A stretch of DNA of 64,000 bases from QHWT01 sp963755695 (GCA_963755695.1 CAVWLB010000008.1:1550001-1614000), one strand, 5' to 3'; shown: positions 39,375 through 48,734, counted from the first letter of the stretch. The notes: generated by a model from the letters alone, not told the origin. Numbers and translations: made by a program.

Positions 39375-39508
39375 ACCGGCTCAGGGCTCATGGTCAAGGG
39401 GTCAAGGCTTATCGCTCAGGACTCATGCCGGCTCGAAGAGAGAACGGCTTAAGGCGCGCAGTCATGAGCCCGCATGAGCCCTAACCGTAAGCCCTAAGTC
39501 CTAAGCCA
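39375..39508. repeat. Word-repeat inverted tract inside the gvp cluster
   Basis: The left part repeats GGCTCAGGGCTCATGG and TCAAGGCTTA. The right part repeats CATGAGCCC, CTAACCGTAAGCCC and TCCTAAGCC, roughly complementary. It separates two gvp genes of the same operon, so it is unlikely to be a strong terminator unless it acts as an attenuator. Confidence 0.7.
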
Positions 39509-39808
39509 ATGTTGATCATCGACAGCCTCCTCATCGGCGGCATTCGTTTCGTTCTCGACAAGATCGCGACGGCGGTCGACACCGAGCTGAACGACGATGG
39601 CAAGCTGCGCGAACAGCTGCTGGCAGCCCAGATGCGCGTCGAGCTCGGCGAGATGAGTCAGGAGCAGTTCGACGAGGTCGAGGCCGAGATCATCCAGAGA
39701 ATCCGCGAGATCAAGGAGCGCCAGCGCGGCGGTGCGCCCGCCGTCATCTCCCCGGGCGAGGTGAAAATCACCGGCATCGAAGCCAGCTTTGAGGGCGAAG
39801 AACACTAA
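39509..39808 (+). CDS. gvpG: Gas vesicle protein GvpG
   Basis: This acidic protein of 99 residues matches GvpG, an accessory protein that joins GvpF/L in the early assembly complex. Seen: IDSLLIGGIRFVLDKIATAV near the N-terminus, then a helical segment (LREQLLAAQMRVELGEMSQE, QFDEVEAEIIQRIREIKERQ) typical of the family. A short VKITGIEASFEGEEH tail follows. It begins just after the word-repeat tract at 39375 and is followed by another tract before the ATPase gene. Confidence 0.88.
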   Translation: MLIIDSLLIGGIRFVLDKIATAVDTELNDDGKLREQLLAAQMRVELGEMSQEQFDEVEAEIIQRIREIKERQRGGAPAVISPGEVKITGIEASFEGEEH

Positions 39809-39920
39809 GAAGAAGGCGGAAGGTGGAAGACGGAAGGCGGAAGTACTTCCGGCTTCCAGCTCCAGGCTTCAAGCTTCTGCCTTGCCTCTTCCGCCTTCGG
39901 CCTTCCGCCTTCCGTCTTTC
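39808..39920. repeat. GGAAGGCGG/CCGCCTTCC word hairpin before the ATPase gene
   Basis: Left words GGCGGAAGG, GGAAGACGGAAGG and GGCGGAAG are mirrored by right words CTTCCGCCTTC, GGCCTTCCGCC and TTCCGTC, with a GGCTTCCAGCTCCAGGC middle. The arms are close reverse complements. An in-frame upstream extension of the ATPase ORF is encoded by this repeat and is probably not translated. Confidence 0.75.
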
Positions 39921-41887
39921 GTGTTTGTGTCCGGCAAAGGCGGTGTGGGAAAGACCACCTGCGCCGCAGCGTTTGCGATTGAGGCTGCCCGCACCCGCCG
40001 GACGCTTCTCGTTTCGACCGATCCCGCTTCCTCGCTCGGCGACGTTCTCGGGATGCGCGTCGGCTGGACGCCGCGCTCCGTCAGGGGAGTGCCCCGTCTT
40101 GCCGCCGTGGATCTCGACGCCACGCGGGCGTTCGATCGATGGATCGCCCCCCGGCGCGACCTGCTTTCAACGATTGCGCTTCGCGGCACCTACCTCGATG
40201 AGGATGACGTCGGCCGTCTGCTGAAGCTGTCGTTACCAGGAATCGACGAGGTCATCGGCCTCCTCGAGATCACCCGTGTCGCCGCCGGCGGATACGACCA
40301 CGTGGTGATCGACGCGGCACCGACCGGACACACATTGCGACTCCTGTCGAGTCCCATCCTGCTCGAACGGGTCGCCGGGCTGCTCGATGGCCTGCAGTCG
40401 CACCATCGAGAGGTTGTCCGCGCCCTGCGCGGCGGCTACACGACGGACGCCGCCGACGCTCTGATCGCCGAGATTGAGAAAGAGGGGCAGTCGCTGGCAG
40501 CGGGGCTGCGCGACCAAGCGCACACCCGGCTGGTGTGGGTCACGCTGCCCGAGCCGATGGCGCTCGAGGAGACCAGCGATGCGCTGTCCGCCCTCTCGCG
40601 CGACGGGATCGTCGTCCGATCGCTGCTGGTGAATCGAACCACGCCTCCACCGCCGGCGCCGTGCGAGTGGTGCAAGGCGCACCGCCGGTTCGAGGCCCGG
40701 GCGATCCGGCCGATCGCGTCACGCTTCGCCAATACCGAGATCCTCACTCTGCCGCAGCTCTTCGCCGAACCGCGCGACGTCAAGGCCTTGCGCAACGTCT
40801 CCGCCTCGATTGCACGATGGTCGCCGCCGGCGTCGGTCCCGCCGTTGAAGCATCGAGTGCGCGCCATACCCGTGCGACGCGTGGCTTCACCCCTTTCGCG
40901 ACAGAGCGCCGCCGAGGGAGGAGGAAGGGGCTTGCCGGGGGATCGGCCTGCTGTCCGGTGGATTCTCTTCGGGGGTAAGGGTGGCGTCGGGAAATCGACC
41001 TGCGCTGCCGCGTTCGCGCTGCAATTTGCTGCCAGCTCATCCAGACCGGCGTGTCCTGCTGCTATCGAGCGACCCGGCGCACTCGCTGGCCGACGTGCTG
41101 GGCGCGCCAGTCGGGGATCGCGCTGCCACAATCGATGGTGCGCCGCAAAACCTGCGCGTGCGCGAAATCGATGCGGCTGCGAGCCTGGCCGGCTTTCGGG
41201 CGCGCTATCTCGAATCGGTCGACGAGGCGTTCGAGAGCATCGCTCGCGGCGCGGTCCAAATTGGTGCGGACCGTGGCGCCTTTCGCAGGTTGGTCGATCT
41301 CGCACCGCCAGGTATCGACGAGGTCATCGCCATCGCGGAGGTCGCCGAAGCCCTCACAGCGTCGTCCTCGAGCGGCGAGACAGATCGTATCCGATACGGC
41401 CCCGACCGGTCATGCACTGCGGTTGCTCGAGACGCCGGCAGTGCTGCGCGACTGGACCCAGGCCCTGATGGCGATCCTCCTGAAGTATCACGAGATTGTG
41501 GGTGCAGGTGCCTTCGCGGAGTTGCTGGTGCAGCTTTCCAGACGTCTCCGTCATCTCGAGACGATCCTTCGGGATAGCTCGCAGGCGCAATTCGTGATGG
41601 TCACGCGCGCGGCGACCCTGCCGCGAGCCGAGTCGGTTCGTCTGGAGAAGGCGCTGCGCCGGCTCGGGATCTCCGTTGGCCTCGCGATTGTGAATGCCGT
41701 GGGAGCCGGTACCTGCCGGAGATGCCAGGCAGTCCAACGCGAGGAATCACGCCAGATGACGGCGCTCCTGAAGCAACTTCGCCGTCAACCGCCTTACGCT
41801 ATCATCGAGGCTCCCGCCGAGATGCCGCCGCCGCATGGTGTCGGGCCGCTCGTGCGGTGGGCGGCCTCGTGGCGGCGAATCACCTGA
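39921..41887 (+). CDS. Tandem ArsA/Get3-like ATPase in the gas vesicle cluster (frameshifted)
   Basis: Two ArsA/Get3 NTPase units are fused (about 650 residues). Half 1: deviant Walker A FVSGKGGVGKTTCAAAFAIE, STDPASSLGDVLG, switch II IDAAPTGHTLRLLSSP, and the Get3-type CxxC in CEWCKAHRRFEAR. Half 2: ILFGGKGGVGKSTCAAAFAL, SSDPAHSLADVLGAPVG, DTAPTGHALRLLETP and a second CxxC in CRRCQAVQREESR. Both CxxC motifs sit where yeast Get3 and human TRC40 bind zinc. Indels near 41037 and 41367 split half 2. No arsenite pump gene is near. It probably handles a hydrophobic client such as GvpA, which is inference. GTG 39921 is a likely start; the last codon overlaps the next gene (TGATG). Confidence 0.88.
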
Positions 41888-42690
41888 TGCCTTCGACTTC
41901 CGCGGTGTATCTCTACTGCCTCGTCCGCGCGGCGCGACAGCCGTCTGGAGCGCGAGTCCCCTCGGGGCTCGACGGCGCCACTCGCCCCAGAGCCGTGCGA
42001 GTGACAGGCCACTTGTGGTTTATCGCCACAGAGGTGCCGCTCGACATCTACGGACCATCGCGGCTCGAACCGCGGCTGCGAGATCTCGAATGGGTAGCCG
42101 AAGCGGCCGTCCGGCACGAGCGGGTCGTCGAGCACTTCTCGCGCATGCGCAACGCGACGGTGCTGCCAATGAAGCTGTTCACGATGTTCTCGTCGATCGA
42201 CAAGGCGGTTGCGGACGTTCGCGCACGCCGGGCGAGGGTCGATCGCGCGATGCGCCGTATCGCTGGCTGCGAGGAATGGGGCATCCGCGTGACCCGACTA
42301 TCGGTGGCGCCCGCGACGCCGAGGGGGCCTGGCCGGGCCTCGAATCCACTGGCCTCAGGCAAGGATGGCACCGCCTTCCTCGTGGCGCGGCGGGATGCCC
42401 GCGACACGGCGAGAGCCGTGCGGGCCGAAGCGATTGCCGCGGCGGACGCGGCATTTGAGCGATTGCAGCGACTTGCACGCGACGTGCGGCGACGCGACCG
42501 CCGACCGGAAGCCGGATCGAACCCGCCGCTGCTGGACGCGGCCTTTCTCGTCGCCTCGGATTCACGAGCGCGATTCAGGGCGGAGGTGCGCCGCCAGTCC
42601 GTTACGTGTGAGAGCGCCGGCGCCGAGATGACGCTAACCGGTCCATGGCCCGCCTACAACTTCGTGGACGAGGCCGAGGATCGCTCGTGA
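41887..42690 (+). CDS. gvpF/gvpL: Gas vesicle protein GvpF/GvpL, copy 2
   Basis: This protein of 267 residues has the GvpF/L pattern: AVYLYCLVRAARQPSGARVP, ATEVPLDIYGPSRLEP, AAVRHERVVEHFSRMRNATV followed by LPMKLFTMFSS, then a charged middle, LLDAAFLVASDSRARFRAEV and the closing LTGPWPAYNFVDE that marks the family's C-terminal domain. It diverges clearly from copy 1. The ATG overlaps the ATPase stop, and its stop overlaps the next GTG (GTGA), so expression is tightly coupled. Confidence 0.9.
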   Translation: MPSTSAVYLYCLVRAARQPSGARVPSGLDGATRPRAVRVTGHLWFIATEVPLDIYGPSRLEPRLRDLEWVAEAAVRHERVVEHFSRMRNATVLPMKLFTMFSSIDKAVADVRARRARVDRAMRRIAGCEEWGIRVTRLSVAPATPRGPGRASNPLASGKDGTAFLVARRDARDTARAVRAEAIAAADAAFERLQRLARDVRRRDRRPEAGSNPPLLDAAFLVASDSRARFRAEVRRQSVTCESAGAEMTLTGPWPAYNFVDEAEDRS

Positions 42691-43037
42691 AGCCACGGAA
42701 TCGGCGACACTCAACCGTCTTCCGGCGGCGACGCCACAGCACCGTCAGCGGCAAGCCGCCAGCCAGGCCGAAGCTTGCGCCGCCGCCGCAGCGATCCGCC
42801 GTTCCGAAGCTGACCCTGCGCTCGCCGAAAGGCAGGCCCCCCTCCAGACGCGCCGTTGGGCGACTCGTCGACGATGAAGAAACGAGCCTGGTGGATGTGC
42901 TCGACAACCTCCTGGACAAAGGGGTACTGCTGAACGCCGAAGTGATTCTGGCGCTCGCGAACGTCGACCTCATCTACCTCCGGCTGTCCGTATTGCTCTG
43001 TGGCGCTGCGCGCGTGCTGCCCCGCGCGAACCCCTGA
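42687..43037 (+). CDS. Gas vesicle protein, GvpA/J/S family (third copy)
   Basis: This 116-residue protein starts with a basic Arg/Pro/Lys-rich region of about 60 residues, then a GvpA-type core: ETSLVDVLDNLLDKGVLLNA followed by EVILALANVDLIYLRLSVLL. The core lacks the GvpA VIDAWVRVSLVG signature and has EVILALANVDLIYL instead, as in minor GvpJ/GvpS proteins. GTG 42687 overlaps the previous stop. The basic N-terminal extension is unusual and could contact acidic partners. It overlaps the next gene start by 1 bp. Confidence 0.85.
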   Translation: MKPRNRRHSTVFRRRRHSTVSGKPPARPKLAPPPQRSAVPKLTLRSPKGRPPSRRAVGRLVDDEETSLVDVLDNLLDKGVLLNAEVILALANVDLIYLRLSVLLCGAARVLPRANP

Positions 43038-43693
43038 TGGCCTGGTATGTCTTTGCGCTCCTCGATCGTCTTCCCTCTCGACGAGCGGGACAGGGCCTGG
43101 CGGCGCCGATCACCGTGCGCGAGTTCGCAGGGTGTCTGGTCGCCGCGGAGCGACGGGCCGACGTCCCGCCGGTCGAACTGGGCACGCTGAAGAGGCATCA
43201 CGCGGTTGTCGCTCGGCTGTGGAACGACACCCCTGCGGTGTTGCCGGTGCGGTTCGGCACGCTGCTCGCGTCGAGGGAAATTGCCGAAGCGCTGGAGGAC
43301 AAGGCCGAGGAATTGGCGGAGGCGTTCGATCTCGTCCGCGGACGGGGGCAGTTCTCGTGGCGCGCGACATCCCGGCAACGGGCACCGGCCGCAGCCACCA
43401 TTCCACGGGCCGAGCCGATGTCCGGGGCAGAGTACCTGCGTCGCGCCGCACGCGCGTCCACACCGCCGCCGCGATTCGCGCCGATCCGGCGCCGTCTGAA
43501 ACCCTTCATCACAATCGAACGTTACGAGCCGTCGCGCTCCGCGCTGCCTGAAACCCTCTACCACCTGGTGAGTCGCGAGAATATCGACGCGTATCTTGCG
43601 GCCGCTTCGCGAATCTCGCGGCCCGCTTCTCCTGCGCCCGCGCTGAGCGGTCCGTTTCCGCCATATGCCTTCGTGCCGGAGATCCTCGGATGA
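43037..43693 (+). CDS. gvpF/gvpL: Gas vesicle protein GvpF/GvpL, copy 3
   Basis: This protein of 218 residues matches shorter GvpF/L proteins: MAWYVFALLDRLPSRRAGQG, LKRHHAVVARLWNDTPAVLP with VRFGTLLASREIAEALEDKA, FITIERYEPSRSALPETLYH and the closing LSGPFPPYAFVPEILG. It is the most diverged of the three copies. A lysine/arginine/proline-rich middle lies at about residues 110-155. It is coupled to its neighbours by a TGATG start and an ATGA stop overlap with gvpK. Confidence 0.87.
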   Translation: MAWYVFALLDRLPSRRAGQGLAAPITVREFAGCLVAAERRADVPPVELGTLKRHHAVVARLWNDTPAVLPVRFGTLLASREIAEALEDKAEELAEAFDLVRGRGQFSWRATSRQRAPAAATIPRAEPMSGAEYLRRAARASTPPPRFAPIRRRLKPFITIERYEPSRSALPETLYHLVSRENIDAYLAAASRISRPASPAPALSGPFPPYAFVPEILG

Positions 43694-44143
43694 AGAAGAA
43701 AGGCCGCGATCGCGGCTCGCCCCTCAGGCGGCAGCCGATGAAGGCCCGGGCCGATCGACCAAATGCAGGACCACGTCGGCGGACGAAGCGGCGGAAGCCG
43801 CCGATCGCGAAGGCCGTCGACGCTCGCCGGATTGAGGCCATCCGGAAACAGATCGCGCAGGTCGCCGCGGCGTCGCGCCCGCCTCGTTGGAACGCTGATC
43901 CTGAAGACGTGAAGCGGTCGGTCTTGAAGCTCGTGCTCACGCTGGTCGAATTCATCCGGCAGTTGCTGGAACGCCAGGCGATTCGCCGAATGGAGAACGG
44001 CACGTTGACCGACGAAGAAACCGAACTCGGTCGGCCTGGCCTTGATGCGCCTGCAGGAAACGATTCTCGACCTCGCCCAACAGTTCGACATCGACCCCGC
44101 CGAACTCAATCTCGACCTGGGTCCAGTCGGGAGGCTGATGTAG
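43690..44143 (+). CDS. gvpK: Gas vesicle protein GvpK (one frameshift)
   Basis: GvpK is an accessory assembly protein. After a basic N-terminus (residues 1-45) the family core reads PPRWNADPEDVKRSVLKLVL, TLVEFIRQLLERQAIRRMEN and GTLTDEETE. At about 44030 an indel moves the frame, and the continuation reads ALMRLQETILDLAQQFDIDP and AELNLDLGPVGRLM, which is the typical GvpK end, with stop TAG at 44141-44143. It is the last gene of the cluster. A word hairpin follows, then convergent genes. Confidence 0.9.
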
Positions 44144-44148
44144 TCGAT

Positions 44149-44222
44149 CTATGGCTCAGGCTCCAGGCTCCAGGCTCCAGCCGAAGCCCGAAGCCCGAAG
44201 CCCGAAGCCCGAAGCCCGAAGC
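44149..44222. repeat. GGCTCCAGG/CCCGAAGCC word hairpin after gvpK
   Basis: The left side repeats GGCTCAGG and GGCTCCAGG; the right side repeats CCCGAAGCC six times. The arms can pair through the GGCTYC/GAAGCC words. It separates the gvp cluster from a convergent gene and may end transcription from both sides. Confidence 0.7.
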
Positions 44223-44227
44223 CTGTT

Positions 44228-45257
44228 CTACGGCCTGAAGCTGTAACAGCCAGGAGTGACGAGCAGGCGGCCGTCTTTCGTGAAGAACAGGCTGGTCGGC
44301 GCAATCACGTCGGCGCCCTTGAACTGGACCGTGCGGATCTTGTCGCCGGAGCCGTCGTAGACGTAAGTGAATGGCGCCGCCAGCGACACCCACAATTGCC
44401 CGCGGCGATCGACCCCTGCGGTCGTCACGGCCGGCGGCACGAGCGGAATCACGTCGCCATCCTCGGTGCGGTCGGCGCGGCCAGCTCGTTGGCAGCGTGC
44501 GGAGGTAATCGATCGACCTCTGGGCCTTCGATGTGGCGCTCGAACACGAGCGCGCCACGGGCGTCGTATTTCCGGAACAGCGGGACCCCGGCCTGGAACA
44601 CGAAGTAGTAGCCGCCGGTCGGATCGACGAGCGGCAGGCCGGCATTCAACGCCAGGTGCAGATCGATGTCGCTTTCGTGCCCGGTCGCGCCGCAGCGCGC
44701 CGAAGGTGCGCACCGGCGATCCGTCGAGCGTGAGCTCGGTTACGAGCGCGCCCGCTTTCCGGCTGGTTCAAGATGACGCATCGTGCCCGTGTACTGCAGC
44801 GAGCCGACGCCGTTCAGAACCAGGTTGCCGAGCGTGAGCCGGGGAACGTCCCGTCCCGGCAGCGTGAAGCCGCCAAGCCGGCTTCCGCTGGCGGTGAAGA
44901 TCTGAACGCCGCTCGTCGATCCGTCCGGGGCGTCGGCGATGACGAAGGTCCCGTCCGGCGGATCGATATCGAACGCGCTCGGATCGAGCACGCGTCCCGG
45001 CTCCTGGCCGACCTCGATGATCTTCTGCGGGGCGGTCCGTCGCCTCGCAATGGTGTAGACCGCATGGGCTCGCCGATCGAAGACGAAGTACCTCCCGATC
45101 GTCGGTCTGCTGGAAGCCGAGGGGCGTCTGGAAGCGCCCGGCGATGTGCGCGGGCAGCCCGCCGATCGATCGCAGGAGCTCGACGCGCTCCCTCGCGGTC
45201 GGCAGGTCGCGGCCGAACGGAGAGCAGGACGGCGAGAGGCAACTGGCACGCGCACCA
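44228..45257 (-). CDS. Six-bladed beta-propeller (NHL-like) protein (frameshifted)
   Basis: Reconstructed across at least four frames, this protein of about 340 residues shows repeat blades: LRSIGGLPAHIAGRFQTPLG, RYFVFDRRAHAVYTIARRRT, GRVLDPSAFDIDPPDGTFVI followed by ADAPDG, VQIFTASGSRLGGFTLPGRD, GGYYFVFQAGVPLFRKYDAR and GQLWVSLAAPFTYVYDGSGD, ending GRLLVTPGCYSFRP. The IADAPDGSTSGVQIF and VYDGSGDKIRT patterns fit 6-bladed NHL or SMP-30-like propellers. A signal or lipoprotein leader is likely but obscured by indels, so the start is approximate. It lies about 20 bp after the E1 gene on the same strand. Confidence 0.75.
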
Positions 45258-45279
45258 GCCGGACGATCGGCAGTGAACC

Positions 45280-47422
45280 TCAGTATGTCGCGATGGCCTG
45301 GATGGCCTTGAGCACGTCGCGCGACTGCGGCAGGATGGCTTCCTCGAGATCCGGATAGTAGGCAACCGGGGTGTCGAGCGCCGCCGACGCGTCGCACCGG
45401 CGCGTCGAGGGACTCGAAGAGTTCGTCAGCGATCCGCGCCGCGAGTTCGGCGCCGAACCCGCAGGTCAGCTGATCTTCGTGCGCGATGACGACGCGATTG
45501 GTCTTCCGCACTGCCGCGGCGATCGTCGTCCCAGTCGAACGGCAGCGATGGTTCGCAGGTCCACGACCATCGCGCTGATGCCGTCCTTTTCGGCCTGCTG
45601 CGCGGCGAGCAGCGACCGCTGCACGAGCGCGCCCCAGGTAAGGACGACGACATCCGTGCCCTCGCGCCGGATCGACGCCTTGCCGAACGGCACCATGTAG
45701 TCGGCGCCGGGGTACTCGCCCTTGTTGTAGGTCTGGCGGTACAGGTGCTTGTGCTCGAGGAAGAGCACCGGATCGTCGCAGCGGATCGCCGTGCGCAGGA
45801 GGCCCGCGGCGTCCTGCGCGTTCGAAGGAAATGCGATCCGGATGCCCGGGCAGTGCGCGAAGATGCTCTCGCCGGACTGGCTGTGATACGGCGCGCCGCC
45901 GCGCAGATAGCCGCCGGTCGCGACGCGAATCACCATCGGGCACGAGAACGCGTTGTTCGAGCGATAGCGCAGCATCGACATCTCGTCGCGCATCTGCATC
46001 ATCGCCGGCCAGATGTAGTCGAAGAACTGGATTTCGACCACCGGCTTGATCCCGCGCGTGGCCATCCCGATGCCGCGGCCGATGATGTTCGCTTCCGCCA
46101 GCGGCGAATTGAAGACGCGCAGGCTGCCGTAGGCGCGCTGCAGCCCGTGCGTGACCTTGAACACGCCACCCTTGCCGGGAACCGTGTCGAGCGCCGACTC
46201 GCGCGTGCAGTCCGCCACGTCTTCGCCAAACACCACAATCCGCGGGTCGCGCGCCATTTCGTCCTTCAGCGTTCGGTTGATGGCGGCCACCATCGTGTCG
46301 GGCTTACCTGAGACGACCGGCTCGGACGCAAATGCGGACGTCGTCGGATCGACGTCGGGTGAGTAGACGAACCGCTCGACTGTCTCCCGTCCCGGCTTCT
46401 CGGATTTGATCGCCTGGTCGGTTGCCGCATTCACTTCCGCTTCTACTTCCCGGACGATCTGGTGGAGCTCGGCTTCGGAGGCGAGCCCTTCGGCAACCAG
46501 CAACGCGGCAAGACGGGTGATTGGATCGCTCTTGGCTTCGGCGGCACGCTCGTCCGCCGTCTTGTACAACCGCTCGTCGTCGGACAGCGAATGGGAGTAT
46601 GGCCGGATCACCTTCGCGTGCACGAGCGCGGGACCGTTGCCCCCGCGCGCGTACTCGACTGCGATGTTCATGACCTTGTAGCTGGCGATGAAATCGGTCC
46701 CGTCGATGCTCTGGACGAGCAGTCCCGGAAAGGACGTGACGATTTTCGAGATGTCGCCGCCCGGTGTCTGCACTTCGACCGGGACCGAGATCGCGTAGCC
46801 GTTGTCTTCGACCAGATACACGACGGGAAGCTTGAGGTGCAGGCGGAGTTGAGCGACTCCCAGAATTCTCCCTCGCTCGTCGCGCCGTCGCCGACCGACA
46901 CAAAGGTCGACTTCGTCGCGGCGCGAACTTCGAGATGCGGTCGGGAATATCGGCGATCTTGTCGTAGAGTCGCCCGGCCTCCGCGCAGCCGATTGCCTGC
47001 AGGCACTGCGTGCCGGTGGGACTCGACTGCGACACGATGTTGAGGCCCTTGTGTCCCCAATGCGACGGCATCTGCCGGCCGCCGGAGCTGGGATCGTCCT
47101 TCGCGCCGACCGCACTCAGGAGCATATCGAGCGGCGTGACCCCGAGCATCAGGCAGAGCGCGCGGTCGCGATAGTAGGGATAGAACCAGTCGTGCGACGG
47201 CTTCAAGGTCATGCCCGCCGCGACCAGCACCGCTTCGTGTCCCGCCCCGCTGATCTGAAAGAAGATCAGGCTCTGGTTCTTGAGCTGAATTTCCTTGTCG
47301 TCCAGCTTGCGCGAGATGACCATCATCCGATAGGCGCGCAGCAGGTCGCTGCCCGACAGCCCTTCGTACGATCGTTCCGGCGCTTCTGTCGAGCGCTTCC
47401 CGTTGCTCACTACGGCTTTCAT
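45280..47422 (-). CDS. Fused E1 alpha/beta 2-oxoacid dehydrogenase (frameshifted)
   Basis: This thiamine-diphosphate enzyme of about 710 residues joins E1 alpha and E1 beta, as in branched-chain 2-oxoacid dehydrogenases. Alpha part: LLRAYRMMVISRKLDDKEIQ, GAGHEAVLVAAGM, WFYPYYRDRALCLMLG, the TPP motif VGDGATSEGEFWESLN ... VEDNGYAIS. Beta part: INRTLKDEMARDPRIVVFGE, GGVFKVTHGLQRAYGSLRVF, NIIGRGIGMATRGIKPVVEI, IRVATGGYLRGGAPYHSQSG and CGFGAELAARIADELFESLD. Frames change near 46945, 46870 and 45530. E2 and E3 are not in the window. The ATG follows a TATAAT box by 9 nt. The stop is TGA at 45280-45282 (reverse strand). Confidence 0.92.
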
Positions 47423-47431
47423 GTAAGGACA

Positions 47432-47437
47432 ATTATA
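47432..47437 (-). promoter_or_regulatory. -10 box TATAAT before the E1 gene
   Basis: On the minus strand a consensus TATAAT lies 9 nt before the E1 ATG with no Shine-Dalgarno sequence between, suggesting a leaderless transcript. Confidence 0.55.
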
Positions 47438-47459
47438 CGGCGGGCCGCCGGCCGCAGGG

Positions 47460-47465
47460 TATAAT
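47460..47465 (+). promoter_or_regulatory. -10 box TATAAT before the cupin gene
   Basis: A consensus TATAAT on the plus strand lies 24 nt before the cupin ATG, so this transcript should have a short leader. It is back to back with the E1 promoter, their -10 boxes being about 22 bp apart. Confidence 0.55.
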
Positions 47466-47489
47466 CGCCCGTCTTTCCGGGGGTTTTTG

Positions 47490-47849
47490 ATGCACGGGAC
47501 GGTCAGCCTGTATCGGTGGGACGAACTGGCGCTCGAGAAGGTGACCGAGATGATCTCGCGCAAGATCGTCACCGGCGAGCGCGAGATGCTGGCGCAGGTC
47601 TACCTGAAAAAGGGGGCGCTGGTGCCGATGCACTCGCACGAGAGCGAGCAGATGACCTACGTGCTGCAGGGAGCATTGAAGTTCCTGATCAGCGGGGAAG
47701 AAATCACCGTGCGCGAAGGGGAAGTTCTGCATATTCCGTCCTGGGTCGAGCACCAGGCGGAAGCGCTCGACGACACCTTCGAGCTCGATCTCTTCAGCCC
47801 GATCCGCCAGGACTGGCTCGATCACACCGACACGTATTTTCACAAGTAA
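47490..47849 (+). CDS. Small cupin-domain protein
   Basis: This 119-residue single-cupin protein has motif 1 VPMHSHESEQMTYVLQGALK (HxH and Glu metal ligands) and motif 2 EGEVLHIPSWVEHQAEALDD (closing His). The fold binds a metal ion, but no substrate is known. The start is ATG 47490; a TTG at 47487 is the alternative. It diverges from the fused E1 gene, with back-to-back TATAAT boxes in the 67 bp between them. Confidence 0.9.
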   Translation: MHGTVSLYRWDELALEKVTEMISRKIVTGEREMLAQVYLKKGALVPMHSHESEQMTYVLQGALKFLISGEEITVREGEVLHIPSWVEHQAEALDDTFELDLFSPIRQDWLDHTDTYFHK

Positions 47850-47950
47850 TAGGTGCCGAGGTCCGAGGTCCGAGGTCCGTGGTTCGAGGTGCGAGGTGCG
47901 AGGTACGTGGTTTCGAGATCCGAGGTGCGATGCGCGGTGAGGTAGGGCGC
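47850..47950 (+). repeat. GAGGTCC/GAGGTGC word tract
   Basis: The spacer between convergent cupin and rhomboid genes repeats CCGAGGTCCGAGG, then GTTCGAGGTGCGAGG words. Only one arm is apparent. Confidence 0.6.
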
Positions 47951-47997
47951 CTCTCAAAGGCGTCGCGCGGAGGTGGGTTTCTCTCTCGATCCGGCAA

Positions 47998-48734
47998 TCA
48001 GTGCACGTGACGGTCCCAGTCCGATCGTCCGCCGGAATAGACGTCGAACTTCCGGCGAAGGCGGTTCATCTTCCACTTCAAGTAGCGATACTTGATCTCC
48101 GCGGTGAAGCCGCCGCGGCCCCCCTTCAGGTAGAGATAGCCGATCAGCAGGCCGCCGAGGTGCGTGAATCGGCGACCCGCGAATTCCGCTCGCGGAATTG
48201 AGAAACGCGATCGCGCCGATGATCATCACGAAATACTTGGCCGGCACCGGAAAGAGCATGAACATCAGAATCGGCCGGTGCGGATAGTACAGCGCGAAGG
48301 CGAGCAGCAGCCCGTAGAGCGCGCCCGACGCGCCGATGGTGATCTCCCGGAACACGTGCGCGGTCGCGGGAAAGGGAAGCAGCGACACCAGCACCGTCAG
48401 CACGCCGGCGCCGATGCCGGTAATCGCGTAGTACTTGACGAAGAACCGCGTGCCCCACATCCGCTCGAGCTCGACGCCGAACATCCAGAGCCGAGCATGT
48501 TGAACAGGATGTGGACGATGCCGCCGTGCAGGAACATGTAGGTCAGCGGCTGCCACAACCAGTGACGCTGGATCACATCCTCCGGCACCAGGCCGAGCCA
48601 TTCGATGAGTCGACTGAACAACGACGTGGCCAGGAACATGCCGACGTTTGCCCACGATAGATCCTGACCGCGGGGGTTATCGGGCCGGGGCCGAAGGCAT
48701 ACGTGAGATTGGCAACGCGCGGATGACGGGGCAT
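47998..48734 (-). CDS. Rhomboid-family intramembrane serine protease (frameshifted)
   Basis: This membrane protease of about 240 residues cuts proteins inside the bilayer. The start MPRHPRVANLTYAFGPGPIT at 48734 leads, after shifts, to FLATSLFSRLIEWLGLVPED, the LHGGIVHILFNML motif (His and Asn), WGTRFFVKYYAITGIGAGV and the catalytic serine in ITIGASGALYGLLLAFALYY. The last segments carry the C-terminal HLGGLLIGYLYLKGG-like helix with the catalytic His in a broken frame, ending DWDRHVH at 47998. Frames change near 48665, 48495 and 48195. Confidence 0.88.

Noticed and set aside
39808..39920. N-terminal extension of the ATPase
   Set aside because: The extension is wholly repeat-encoded (KKKAEGGRRKAE and similar), and homologues begin just before the Walker A strand. 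GTG 39921 is a better start.
39921..41887. Arsenical resistance ATPase ArsA
   Set aside because: There is no arsB, arsD, arsC or arsR near, and both lobes have a Get3-type CxxC motif. The gene sits inside a gas vesicle operon with translational coupling.
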